Positions 1 through 9,243 of a DNA stretch of 33,657 bases are shown in pieces (position 1 is the stretch's first letter; the number at the start of each line of letters is the position of its first letter). A model generated the notes under the pieces. It had not been told where the DNA came from and searched no databases. It was given only the letters and a program-made list of their open reading frames with translations. Both the position numbers and the translations under genes were made by a program. Source of the DNA: Entamoeba invadens IP1 (Eukaryota; Evosea; Mastigamoebida; Endamoebidae); NCBI RefSeq assembly GCF_000330505.1, contig NW_004191791.1, forward strand, positions 11,490 through 45,146, read 5' to 3'.

Positions 1-2
1 CA

Positions 3-902
3 AAGGCTCGCATTTCTTTAATGATTTGTACTTCTCTCGTGGGAGAGAAAAGACCTCTTTTGGTTATCGGACCAACAAAAAACCCAAGATGGTTTAAAGA
101 CCCTCACCTTACTATCTTTAAAACAATATACATCAACCAGAAAAAATCATGGATGACCACTTATATCTTTCATTATTGGTTGAAATCCTGGGATGACGAA
201 ATTGATCGCTTAACTCCAAATAGAACTATTCTTTTAATAGTTGACAATTGTCCCAGCCACACTTTGACGTTGAAAACAAATAACGAACTTTTTGATCTTG
301 ACGAGAGATACGAGTTTAAAGGCAAGGATCAAAAGAATTGTTTCGTGTATGAACTCACTGGTTTGAGGCATATAGTTCTCACTTTCCTTCCTGAAAATTC
401 AACATCCAAATATCAACCAGATGATGCCGGTATAATTATGTCTTTTAAGAGGCATTACCATCGCCTTTTTATGGATGTTGTATTAAGTTCGGTAAACCTC
501 AAGAGAATGTTGCCTACTTTCACAGTTGGTAACGCAATTGAGATTTGTGTAAATGCTTGGGATAAAGTGACTAAGATGACAATAACCAATTGTTGGGAAC
601 ACGCTGGGTTTCGCAATTGCTTTGAAGACTATGACGAAATTATTGATCCTCGTTATGACTGGGAATTTGAAGGAGAAAATATACCCGCTTCAATGACGAA
701 TGAAGAGTATAACAACGACACGAATACTTTGTTAAAAATAAACGAAAAAGAAGTTGAAGATATCAAAGAAAATATTCAGACGCTTATTGTCCAAAAAGAG
801 CAAATAGATAAAACAATTTTTGAATTACAAAAAAGATTACATAATATTGAACCTGAAAATGAAGACATTCCTGTAAATGTTAATGAACGGAATGAATCGT
901 AG
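3..902 (+). CDS. pogo/Tigger-type DDE transposase, 3' part (runs off left edge)
   Basis: DDE_1-superfamily transposase, which would cut and paste the surrounding element. The first ATG is at 21, but the frame stays open to the window edge and residues coded before it (RISL) continue the conserved strand, so this ATG is internal and the gene starts outside the window. Numbered from that ATG: the segment around LLVIGPTKNPRWFK matches the family core; VDNCPSH carries a catalytic Asp (D75); STSKYQPDDAGII carries the third acidic residue (D135, usually QPxDxG). About 60 residues separate them, longer than in typical pogo members, because of a charged loop. The first catalytic Asp and the DNA-binding domain lie off the window. 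Residues ~235-285 form a predicted coiled coil (VEDIKENIQTLIVQKEQID). No internal stop or frameshift, so this copy may be recent or intact. Confidence 0.85.
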   Translation, partial: KARISLMICTSLVGEKRPLLVIGPTKNPRWFKDPHLTIFKTIYINQKKSWMTTYIFHYWLKSWDDEIDRLTPNRTILLIVDNCPSHTLTLKTNNELFDLDERYEFKGKDQKNCFVYELTGLRHIVLTFLPENSTSKYQPDDAGIIMSFKRHYHRLFMDVVLSSVNLKRMLPTFTVGNAIEICVNAWDKVTKMTITNCWEHAGFRNCFEDYDEIIDPRYDWEFEGENIPASMTNEEYNNDTNTLLKINEKEVEDIKENIQTLIVQKEQIDKTIFELQKRLHNIEPENEDIPVNVNERNES

Positions 903-1181
903 TTGTCAAGGAAAGTATTCTTTTTGAAAGAATGCAAATACATTCATTGTATTATTTCTAAATAAAATTTACTTGTTTATCTATTTTTATTATAAATTTA
1001 TTATTTTGTTTATTTTAATAAAAATGTTTTATTAAAAATTTAATAAAACATGGTTTTTATATTATTTTATTTGACTTTTTAACTTAGTGACAAATTAATC
1101 CAATTATTACCATTTTAAGTTTTTATAATGAAATAACCAACTAAAAGCAAACACATAAATATCTTTTTTTTATTTTTTTTT

Positions 1182-1272
1182 CTATTATTCGATATAAGGG
1201 CTTCCTCTTATTTTTCTCTCTTATATCGAATAAATCCTTATATCAAATAACCCTTATATCGAATAATGACTG
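1182..1272. repeat. subterminal iterons of the pogo/Tigger element
   Basis: Four copies of a motif close to TTATATCGAATAA lie in 90 bp: one inverted at ~1184-1199 (TTATTCGATATAAGG) and three direct at ~1220-1232, ~1237-1249 (one base changed) and ~1252-1266. The outer pair forms a perfect palindrome of 16 bp. Clustered terminal motifs like these are plausible transposase-binding sites. That role is inference. Confidence 0.65.
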
Positions 1273-1354
1273 TACAATAAATAAATAAAAAACAAAAAAT
1301 ACGACAATTACACAAATGTTTTGATAAAAAAAATAAACATAGTTTTTATTATTA

Positions 1355-1597
1355 CAGGGAAGATAAAAACCCGCTATCGTCTTTTTAACCGCTTTCTATC
1401 GATTTAATAATTATAACTAATAACATTATTATAAAAAGTTTAATACAAATTACCACCTCGGACAGAAAAAGTCTCCACGAGGCATATTCAGCCTTCATTA
1501 TAAACAGTACTATACATTTTATTATATTAATATTATTTAAATCTATACAATCAAGTGGAAGCGGTTAAAAAGAAGGAAGCGGTTTTTTATCCCCTTG
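1355..1597. mobile_element. MITE family A, copy 1 (243 bp)
   Basis: Flanked by TA at 1353-1354 and 1598-1599. The left end CAGGGAAGATAAAAACCCGC is inverted at the right end (CAAGGGGATAAAAAACCGCT on the opposite strand). It shares its whole interior, including a motif around ACCACCTCGGACA, with the inverted copy at 2816-3047. No coding capacity, so a non-autonomous element. Confidence 0.75.
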
Positions 1598-1599
1598 TA

Positions 1600-2510
1600 C
1601 AGTATGACAAGTTTGACTTAAACGACAAGTTTGGGTTAAATGATAAAAATTATAATTTAATTATAATAAAAATTTGAACTATAACCTGAACTAATTAATT
1701 GCTTTTTTATTATCAAGTTTATATAAAAAATTGAATAATTAAAAGCAAGCCAAAAACCCAAACACACAACATAAAGAATAAGAAAGCAATGAAAAAAGTA
1801 AAGATAATTATAAACTATCACACAATCATGATCATCACCAACATTTTAATGTGATCACAAACAATAAAGTTTTATCAAAATTTGTCAAATAAAGTAACCA
1901 TAACATTTAAAATTCAATTATAAATACAGTCTAATTTCCCTAGAGTGTGTAATTATTATTTTTGTTGTTCTCTATTATTTGAGCATTTCTTAAGAACAAA
2001 CCAAAAACAAGATAGACATGCTCTTTAAAGAGTGGGTCCACTTTTTATTGGCCAAAATCAAGCGATGATTCTTAATAAATCCCACTCTTGGGAGGTTTGG
2101 CAGTTTTTCCTTGCGTTGAATTCGTTTTTATGGATATTATTATTTAATTAAGTTAAAAGCAGTATTCTTCCATCGAGATAAGAAATACTGCTGATTTATC
2201 ATATTAAAATAAATATAAAGTAACACAAACGTTTCCGAATGAGGCGGCACATGTTTTGGCGCGTTTGAACTCAACGAGACAAACACATTGAAATATACAA
2301 AACAATACTTAACATGTGTCGTGGTTTTATTTTTCAAGATCAGAGTGTAACATAAAACAATAGAATTAATAATAATTTAAATATTATTCTATTTAACCAT
2401 TATATTTTTTTCTAGTTTAACCCACTGTTTACTATAATAATTGGTTTTTAAACCATTAACATGAACCATTTAAGTCAAACTATTCCATTTAAGGCAAACT
2501 TGTCTAACTG
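1600..2510. mobile_element. TA-flanked, CAGT-ended non-autonomous element (911 bp)
   Basis: Left end CAGTATGACAAGTTTGACTT and right end, read inward, CAGTTAGACAAGTTTGCCTT form inverted repeats flanked by TA (1598-1599 and 2511-2512). Inside each end the motif (G)ACAAGTTTG/AGTTTGACTTAAA is repeated, giving subterminal iterons like those of the element at 1-1272. CAGT ends and TA targets suggest a pogo/Tigger relative. No transposase frame is present. Interior 2030-2330 has higher GC than its surroundings, with no recognisable gene. Confidence 0.75.
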
Positions 2511-2512
2511 TA

Positions 2513-2815
2513 ATTAAAAAAAACATTATAGTTTTTAACTAAATGAAAAATCTAAAATAAATGTAATAATAAACTATTCAAATGAATAATTTGTTTGTTA
2601 TCAAATTTAATTAATTAGTCGAAGATACAGTCAAGTTCTCGATTTGTTTTTATTGTTGTCGTGCACGCTATTCAACTATATATTTACAATACACATTTTT
2701 TATTTTAAATGTTATCTTTTGAAACCAAATGAACTGTAAAAAATATCGAAAATTTAATAATTTAAAAAAACAAATTAAAATTTTAACACAAACTACAAAT
2801 AATGGTGCCGATGTA
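2513..2815. other. AT-rich spacer between elements
   Basis: I see no gene, RNA or repeat here beyond homopolymer A/T runs. It separates the 911-bp element from MITE A copy 2. Confidence 0.5.
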
Positions 2816-3047
2816 CATGGAAGATAAAAAACTGCTTCTACTTGATTATAATAGTTTTGAATAATAATTATAACAATAATAATAATTAAATAATAACATG
2901 TATGGGTGTGTTTACTACAAAAAAAATGTGGAGACTTTTTTTGTCCGAGGTGGTAATTTGTATTATACTTTTTATAATAATTATATTATTAAAAATTATT
3001 AAAAAGATAAGAAGAGGTTAAAAACATAAGCAGTTTTTCCCCCCTTG
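2816..3047. mobile_element. MITE family A, copy 2 (232 bp, inverted)
   Basis: Flanked by TA at 2814-2815 and 3048-3049. On the minus strand it aligns end to end with copy 1 (1355-1597). Shared features are the CAAGGGG... end, the stretch TAATACAAATTACCACCTCG (minus strand), and the far end around ATCAAGTAGAAGCAG. Several substitutions and small indels separate the copies. No coding capacity. Confidence 0.75.
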
Positions 3048-3458
3048 TAAATAACAAAAACAGTGTTATTGTGACATTTTTTTTGTGGATATAATAATAA
3101 GTTTTTAAAAAATACAATATGATAAAATTTGGTTTTATTGTCTCAAAATTAACTTGATTTCTAAATCATTTGAATTGATATCTATAGCCAAATTTGTTGT
3201 TTTTTGTACAATTTGTAACGTTTTAATAGAAGATTCAATGTGAAGCAAAACACTTAATTAAGCCTTCTCAAAAGTTGTCTTATCGACAAAAAAATATTTT
3301 TTTATAAAAATAGGAATTACGTTAAAAAACGGAAAAATATTGAAAACATGATTTTGAGTTGAATTTATTATAATTATACATAATATCAAATTATAATGGT
3401 TTAAAATTTGTTTGACACAGTTCGAGATTAAACAACTATTGGCAATGACTTTATATCA

Positions 3459-3557
3459 GAATGTCCAAAATAATCAAAATAGACACTTAAATAAGTTAAG
3501 TGTTTTGACCAATACTCCCGTCTTTAATGTGGAGTTAATCATTTTTTTGGACACTCT
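3459..3557. repeat. Candidate short palindromic MITE (~100 bp)
   Basis: The left end AGAATGTCCAAAATAAT and the right end read inward (AGAGTGTCCAAAAAAAT) match at 15 of 17 positions. Between them lies a perfect 8-bp hairpin, ACACTTAA/TTAAGTGT, at ~3483-3503. No clear target duplication. The surrounding 3048-3843 is otherwise AT-rich with no supported gene; 3707-3843 is the A-rich 5' flank of the downstream kinase gene. Confidence 0.35.
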
Positions 3558-3843
3558 AATCATATTCAATAAGATAGACATAAAAAACTATTTTTTATTT
3601 ATTAAAAAATACTATATTATTATTATAAATTATAACCATTTATTGTAATGATTTAAATATTTAAAAATGGACATTTTTTAATTTTTATTTTAATAACAGA
3701 ATGTATTTAATATATAATTATAATAAAACAAACTAAATATATGAAACAACTTAACAACAAATACAACGAATTCAAGAAAAACAAAAAAATAGATTTCGTT
3801 TTTTCCAAAAACTCCAAACAAAAAAATAAAAAAACACTAATTG

Positions 3844-6800
3844 ATGAGAGTAATACTACTATCTCTTCTGTTATACAACGCCAGTGCTGCAAAACAGTGG
3901 TGTGAATTTGATGGTGTTATCCAGTATGCAGATGATGTCAATTGCGTTGAGTCTAGTGAATGGAATATCAACGACATAACATTTAAGTTCACCGCCAGTT
4001 GTTGCACAACCCAGACAAAAACACTCAACGATGATGGCGAGAAAAGTGGTGATGAAAAGGTGTTTAGTTTTGATAATGATAAAATCGTTTTAAAAACGTT
4101 GTTTCTCCAACTTACAAATAACTATGCAAAGATCAAAATATGGGACGGAAACCGGACAGAAGGGTTATTCGTTGCTTTTGGTTGTTTTGATAATCAATCA
4201 TTTTGTCGTACAACTGTTAGACAAGATAAATTGGCATATATAGACCACCATTGGCATGGCATATCTCTATTTTCAGATATCGACCAGTACTTTTATATTT
4301 GGATATATTGGGAAGGAAACGAATTACCAGTACAACTGTTTATAGATGGATATGTCTCTCAACACGTTACTCTCGATTATATGAAATCATCAACTCAAAA
4401 TTTAAGTTATCTATACTCCAGAAATAGATATTTATTTACAGGTAATTCAAATGAAGATTTAATTGTAATCAAAAACAAAGATGGTGTTGCAAAAGAAGTC
4501 TGTGAACGGTTTAAATACAAAAGATTCCTCTTTTTCGAAAAATCATATAAAACCACATATCTTAGTTACACGGCGTGTACTTGTAAAAGTACAACACACC
4601 AACTTCTTGAAACTTATGACTGGAATTATCCCGATTGCCGATATAACCATTCTTTATACGATTTGGATTTAACAAATGATGTTGACAATGAAGTCACAAT
4701 AGAAGTTCAACTTTCCTCGTATTATTCAGTTTTATTTGACACAAATAAGAAATACATTTTAACGCCATTCAACGATAAAACCACTCCTATGACTTTCACA
4801 CATTTTGAAATGAAGGAAAATGTTAAGGTTGAATTCTTGATTGAAGTTTTTATTAATAATCTGACGATAACTTCCATTGGTGATTATTACTTCAAAAAAG
4901 GCGTCAATATACAAACAGTTAATAACAACAAAGATTTTACCAATAAAATCTTGTTTTCTGTTGATAAAAAACTGACTGGTGATGGTACATTATTGTCTTG
5001 TGGGCGTAGAGTGTTTTATGTTGAATCACTGTTAAATGGGTATATGTGTTATTGCAATTACACCAATGGCGTTTGGGATCCATCAGACACGTCTTTGAAC
5101 AAAGGAGATTGTTTGGAGTATTCATTACAAAGCAGTTTAATACTTCAAATCGACTCCGCCAACTACGACGTGGCTGCATATCAAAGTTGGCAACAAATCA
5201 ACTTTTTCAATCAAAGAAGTACAATCACAGGAAGTCATGTCCTCGAAACACAAAATGCCAACATCCAAAGTGATGTCGTTTTCCAAAACATTAACACCGT
5301 TTTTCATATAAAAAATATGTTGGAGTTCAACCAAAATACGCATATCATATTTCAACAATTTACAACGCTGTTGATTGATGAAGATGTCAAGACTGTTCTT
5401 CACAATCCACAAAACAACACAAATAGAAATGGAATAATTATGATCGAAACCGATGCAAACTTTCAAAACAACAACGATGCAATGACTGTCCAATTTGATA
5501 GCACCACTTCATTAAATTATTGCATCGAATTGATATCTTTTGAATCCCTTCACCAATTTGAAGCTTTCACTCCAAATTCAAAACTGATTGGCGGGAAATT
5601 ATATCGGATTTGTCATGAAGGAAATTTACTTAATGAAAACACGCAATGCAATTTCACAGGAAATGATATGAATGCTCACCTAAGTTACGAAGAAAATATC
5701 CTTCATTGTCCAATTAACACGGAGAACGCAATGATTCTGTTGAAAACCAACAACTTGGCACAAACAGTAAACTTCAATGGTCATTTTGAACAACAAAATA
5801 ATTCCACTCTGAAATTTACTAAAAGCATCAACCATTTGACTCAATTTAAAGAAGTGAATGAAAGTGTTATTTATATCGAAGACAATTCAATAGATGGTGG
5901 AGTGTTCACTTTAGAAGATCAAACAAAAAAGTTGTTTATGGGAAACAATTTTGGCTTTCAAAGTTCGACAACAAAAAGTATGAAGAAATCGTTGAGTTTT
6001 GCAGTGACAAGTGATACAAAATACAACTGCGTTGGGTTTGAAGGTAACGTGGACTCAACACAAAATTCGATGTGTCTTTCTTGTAAAAATGAATGTTATT
6101 TATATGAAAATAAATGCAATGTTATATCAACTGTATGTAATAGAATATATAAATCATTGCATTATTCTTTATGTGAAGAATGTCCGATAAAATACGAAGC
6201 TAAGAGATACGAATGTTATCAATGTCCTGACAAGTGTCTTCGTTGCGTTGATGGAAAATGCATTTCTTGTGAACAGAACTATTATTATGATGACAATGGT
6301 GTCTGTCTACCAATTGATAATTCAACGGGAAGTGTTCAACTCTATTGGTTACAGATTGCAAGAAAGTGTTCAGAAGGGTATTACACGTCATCTACAACAT
6401 GTCTCAAATGTCCAGACAATTGTATTCAATGCAAAGATTCATTAACATGTCAAATATGTAATACAATAAGCTTTTTAATCAATAAAGGCGATTCTGTCAT
6501 ATGTGAAGTCCAAAGCAATGTTTCACTTGCAACAACATCGACTATTTTGTATTGTGCAACAAGTTATTACAAAGATACATCGAGTAATTCTTGTAAAAGG
6601 TGTTCAACTACGTTTGGTGAATTGTGTGATTTGTGCGATTTTGACAAATGTTTGAAGTGTTCGCAAAATGGAATCATCAATAGAGTGACTGGGCAGTGTG
6701 AAGTTCTATCAGAGACTTCATGTTCCACAACCCAAAACACGTATTGTACTTTTTGTGAGCACAAAAATTATACTGTGAATACAAGTGGCCTTTGCGAAGC

Positions 6801-8934
6801 CAACACCAACTGTGCAATTTCATTCAAAAATGGGAAATGTCCAGTTTGTGAAGATGGATATTTTAATACACCTTCAAGAGTATGTGAACTCAACACTACA
6901 CAAAGTGACAAATGTACTAAATTAACACAAGAAGGCGACAGGTGTTATCAATGTCAAACTGGTTATTTTGTAAAGGACAACAAGTGTTCCAAATGTTCAG
7001 ACAATTGTGTTGATTGCTATAATTTAGATGAATGCCTCCTTTGCAAAGACAACTACTTTTTACTTGAAAATGGGACATGTGGAGAGATATCTGAAGTCAC
7101 AAACAACTGCAAAAAGCTGATTCAGACGCGTTCTATATGTGCAATATGTCACACCAACTACTTCAGAGATGCAGATGGAAAGTGCGAGAGTTGTATTGAG
7201 AATTGTACCACATGTAATCAGAAATCTACATGTCTACAATGTGTACAATACAACTTTTTGCTGACAGATTCAACAAAATGTCTTTCATATGACTACTTGG
7301 ATAACTGCGACATAAAAACTATGAGTGGATGTGCGTTGTGTTCGAAGGGGTATTTCATTGTAAATCAGATGTGTGCAAAATGTGACTCAAAAACAACGAA
7401 TTGTACTGAATGTACACAATATGGGGTATGTACATCATGTACAGACAACTTCGTCTTATTATCAGATGTTTGTACTTCAATTGACAAAATATCTGATTGT
7501 ATTGAAATCGCACAATCGAAGTGCTCTAAATGCACATTCTGGCATATTCCCAATAACTCTGGAACGTCCTGCCAAACGCAAGCTGTCTGGTGGGTCATAT
7601 TTGTGTGTGTTTTCTTTGTACTCATAGTAATCTTATTGTTTATAATAATGTGTATAATAATTACTTTCAAAGTGATTGAACACAAAAGGAGAAAGAAAGC
7701 ACAAAAGGAGACGTGTCTGTTTGAAATGAGCAAATCAAACATCAAATTTATCAAAACGACAAATAAAAACGTTGTAGTCAATACCAATAAAATAACTTTT
7801 GAGAGTGCGGATTGTGGTGATCTCAAAGTTGGGGAAGAGTTGCGTGAATTAATTTGTATTGGTAACAATTCCAAAAACACCATCAAAGTTCAGTTTTCTT
7901 CGAAAGGAGACAACTATAAATATTCATTCAGAAGTGAGCCAAAAGTCGTTTCAATTCCAAAAGGAAAAGCGTGTGAATTTGAGGTTTTTTTGCTGGTGAA
8001 TTGTTCGACACAAATAGAAGATACCATCTCTTTGTTCTCTGCAAATTTAAAGAAAGGGGAGACTTCCGAAGTTTCGATTGGAATTAGTGGGAAGACTGAA
8101 ATATCGACGCGTTTAGACCCAGACGAACTTAAAGAAGAAAAGAAACTTGGTGAAGGCTCTTTTGGAATTGTTTACAAAGGAATTTTTCGAGGACATGTTG
8201 TTGCAATTAAAAAGATGAAGGAATTTTCTGAGACGAAACAATCGATGGATGAATTTACAAAAGAGGTGTCAATGTTAGACAAATTCCGAAGTGAGTATAT
8301 CGTCCATTTCTATGGCGCGGTCTTTATTCCATCTAAGATATGTATGGTCACTGAATTTGCTGAATTTGGCTCATTAAGAGACTTGATGGATCACAAGACA
8401 ACCGAAGAAGTCAATTTAACTGTGAAAACGAAGATTTGTCTTGATTCATCAAAAGGAATTCTTTATCTACACGAAAATGGGATATTACACAGAGACATAA
8501 AACCTGACAATTTCCTGATATTTTCACTTGAAGCGAAAGATACCGTTAATGCTAAACTAACAGATTTTGGGTCAAGTAGAAATGTCAATCAATTAGTTTC
8601 TAACATGACATTTACAAAGGGAATTGGAACACCAAAGTATATGGCGCCTGAGGTGTTAGGCAAAGAGAAATACAAGAAGGGCGCTGATGTATTTTCATTT
8701 GCGATTACTATGTATGAGTGTTTGATTTGGGCAAATCCTTTTCCTAAAGACAAGTTTAAGTATCCATGGAGTATCGCAGATTTCATCACAAGTGGCAAAC
8801 GATTTGACAAACCCGAAGAAATACCCAATGTATTGTATGACATATTATCTCGAGCATGGACATGTAATGTCGATGAAAGGTCCGATATTGAAACGGTCGT
8901 AAAAAGTTTAGAACAAGCAATATCATTAGATTAG
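3844..8934 (+). CDS. Transmembrane receptor kinase (Entamoeba TMK family), complete
   Basis: Type I surface receptor with a cytoplasmic kinase, 1696 aa from the ATG at 3844. The in-frame TTG at 3841 is not a plausible eukaryotic start. Residues 1-16 look like a signal peptide (MRVILLSLLLYNASAA). Residues ~17-735 form a large ectodomain with few CxxC motifs and many N-glycosylation sites. Residues ~744-1240 are Cys-rich with about 25 CxxC motifs (furin-like/EGF-like spacing). One membrane helix lies at ~1247-1275, followed by a basic stop-transfer (HKRRKK). A beta-rich domain at ~1319-1418 resembles an Ig/MSP-like fold (inference). The kinase, ~1427-1690, keeps GEGSFG (1436-1441), the VAIKK lysine (1456), HRDIKPDN (Asp 1551), DFG (1574) and APE (1601), so it should be active. 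The type is tyrosine-kinase-like (TKL). Ligand unknown. Confidence 0.9.
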   Translation: MRVILLSLLLYNASAAKQWCEFDGVIQYADDVNCVESSEWNINDITFKFTASCCTTQTKTLNDDGEKSGDEKVFSFDNDKIVLKTLFLQLTNNYAKIKIWDGNRTEGLFVAFGCFDNQSFCRTTVRQDKLAYIDHHWHGISLFSDIDQYFYIWIYWEGNELPVQLFIDGYVSQHVTLDYMKSSTQNLSYLYSRNRYLFTGNSNEDLIVIKNKDGVAKEVCERFKYKRFLFFEKSYKTTYLSYTACTCKSTTHQLLETYDWNYPDCRYNHSLYDLDLTNDVDNEVTIEVQLSSYYSVLFDTNKKYILTPFNDKTTPMTFTHFEMKENVKVEFLIEVFINNLTITSIGDYYFKKGVNIQTVNNNKDFTNKILFSVDKKLTGDGTLLSCGRRVFYVESLLNGYMCYCNYTNGVWDPSDTSLNKGDCLEYSLQSSLILQIDSANYDVAAYQSWQQINFFNQRSTITGSHVLETQNANIQSDVVFQNINTVFHIKNMLEFNQNTHIIFQQFTTLLIDEDVKTVLHNPQNNTNRNGIIMIETDANFQNNNDAMTVQFDSTTSLNYCIELISFESLHQFEAFTPNSKLIGGKLYRICHEGNLLNENTQCNFTGNDMNAHLSYEENILHCPINTENAMILLKTNNLAQTVNFNGHFEQQNNSTLKFTKSINHLTQFKEVNESVIYIEDNSIDGGVFTLEDQTKKLFMGNNFGFQSSTTKSMKKSLSFAVTSDTKYNCVGFEGNVDSTQNSMCLSCKNECYLYENKCNVISTVCNRIYKSLHYSLCEECPIKYEAKRYECYQCPDKCLRCVDGKCISCEQNYYYDDNGVCLPIDNSTGSVQLYWLQIARKCSEGYYTSSTTCLKCPDNCIQCKDSLTCQICNTISFLINKGDSVICEVQSNVSLATTSTILYCATSYYKDTSSNSCKRCSTTFGELCDLCDFDKCLKCSQNGIINRVTGQCEVLSETSCSTTQNTYCTFCEHKNYTVNTSGLCEANTNCAISFKNGKCPVCEDGYFNTPSRVCELNTTQSDKCTKLTQEGDRCYQCQTGYFVKDNKCSKCSDNCVDCYNLDECLLCKDNYFLLENGTCGEISEVTNNCKKLIQTRSICAICHTNYFRDADGKCESCIENCTTCNQKSTCLQCVQYNFLLTDSTKCLSYDYLDNCDIKTMSGCALCSKGYFIVNQMCAKCDSKTTNCTECTQYGVCTSCTDNFVLLSDVCTSIDKISDCIEIAQSKCSKCTFWHIPNNSGTSCQTQAVWWVIFVCVFFVLIVILLFIIMCIIITFKVIEHKRRKKAQKETCLFEMSKSNIKFIKTTNKNVVVNTNKITFESADCGDLKVGEELRELICIGNNSKNTIKVQFSSKGDNYKYSFRSEPKVVSIPKGKACEFEVFLLVNCSTQIEDTISLFSANLKKGETSEVSIGISGKTEISTRLDPDELKEEKKLGEGSFGIVYKGIFRGHVVAIKKMKEFSETKQSMDEFTKEVSMLDKFRSEYIVHFYGAVFIPSKICMVTEFAEFGSLRDLMDHKTTEEVNLTVKTKICLDSSKGILYLHENGILHRDIKPDNFLIFSLEAKDTVNAKLTDFGSSRNVNQLVSNMTFTKGIGTPKYMAPEVLGKEKYKKGADVFSFAITMYECLIWANPFPKDKFKYPWSIADFITSGKRFDKPEEIPNVLYDILSRAWTCNVDERSDIETVVKSLEQAISLD

Positions 8935-9243
8935 TGTTGTTTAATTCGAATTCTTCAAACATTATTTGATAAATTTTTATAAAATTAACTCAAAAGAGAG
9001 TTTATAACAATTTAATGAAAAATACATGAACAAGAAATAAACAATTAGATTATAAATGAATAATACTTATTTAAATTATCAAACTGGTTTTCATGTTCAT
9101 TCAACTTTAAAGTTGTTTATTAAAATGAACTAATAGGAACTAAAAATATATTAACATTTAAAAAAATGTGTTATTTTAAAATAAAAATAATTTTATCTAT
9201 CTTTAAATTTAAAAAATCGGATTGTTAAACTCAAATATTAAAA
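8935..9243. other. Intergenic AT-rich spacer
   Basis: Lies between the kinase stop and the metallophosphoesterase ATG. It holds an AACTTTAAAGTT palindrome near 9104 and A/T runs; I see no gene or element. Confidence 0.5.

Larger units (their letters stand above)
1..1272 (+). mobile_element. pogo/Tigger-like DNA transposon, right half
   Basis: The transposase frame is followed by a ~370-bp untranslated tail ending in an inverted-repeat-like terminus. Read inward from the right end the terminus is CAGTCATTATTCGATATAAG, followed outside by TA at 1273-1274. CAGT termini with a TA target are characteristic of pogo/Tigger elements. The left end lies outside the window, so the boundary rests on the right terminus only. 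Confidence 0.7.

Noticed and set aside
3841..3843. TTG as the kinase start
   Set aside because: An ATG follows immediately and gives a normal signal peptide; non-ATG starts are not expected in this eukaryote.
7365..7886. Minus-strand open frame of 173 codons with hydrophobic stretch
   Set aside because: Antisense shadow of the first TMK's membrane segment and Cys repeats.
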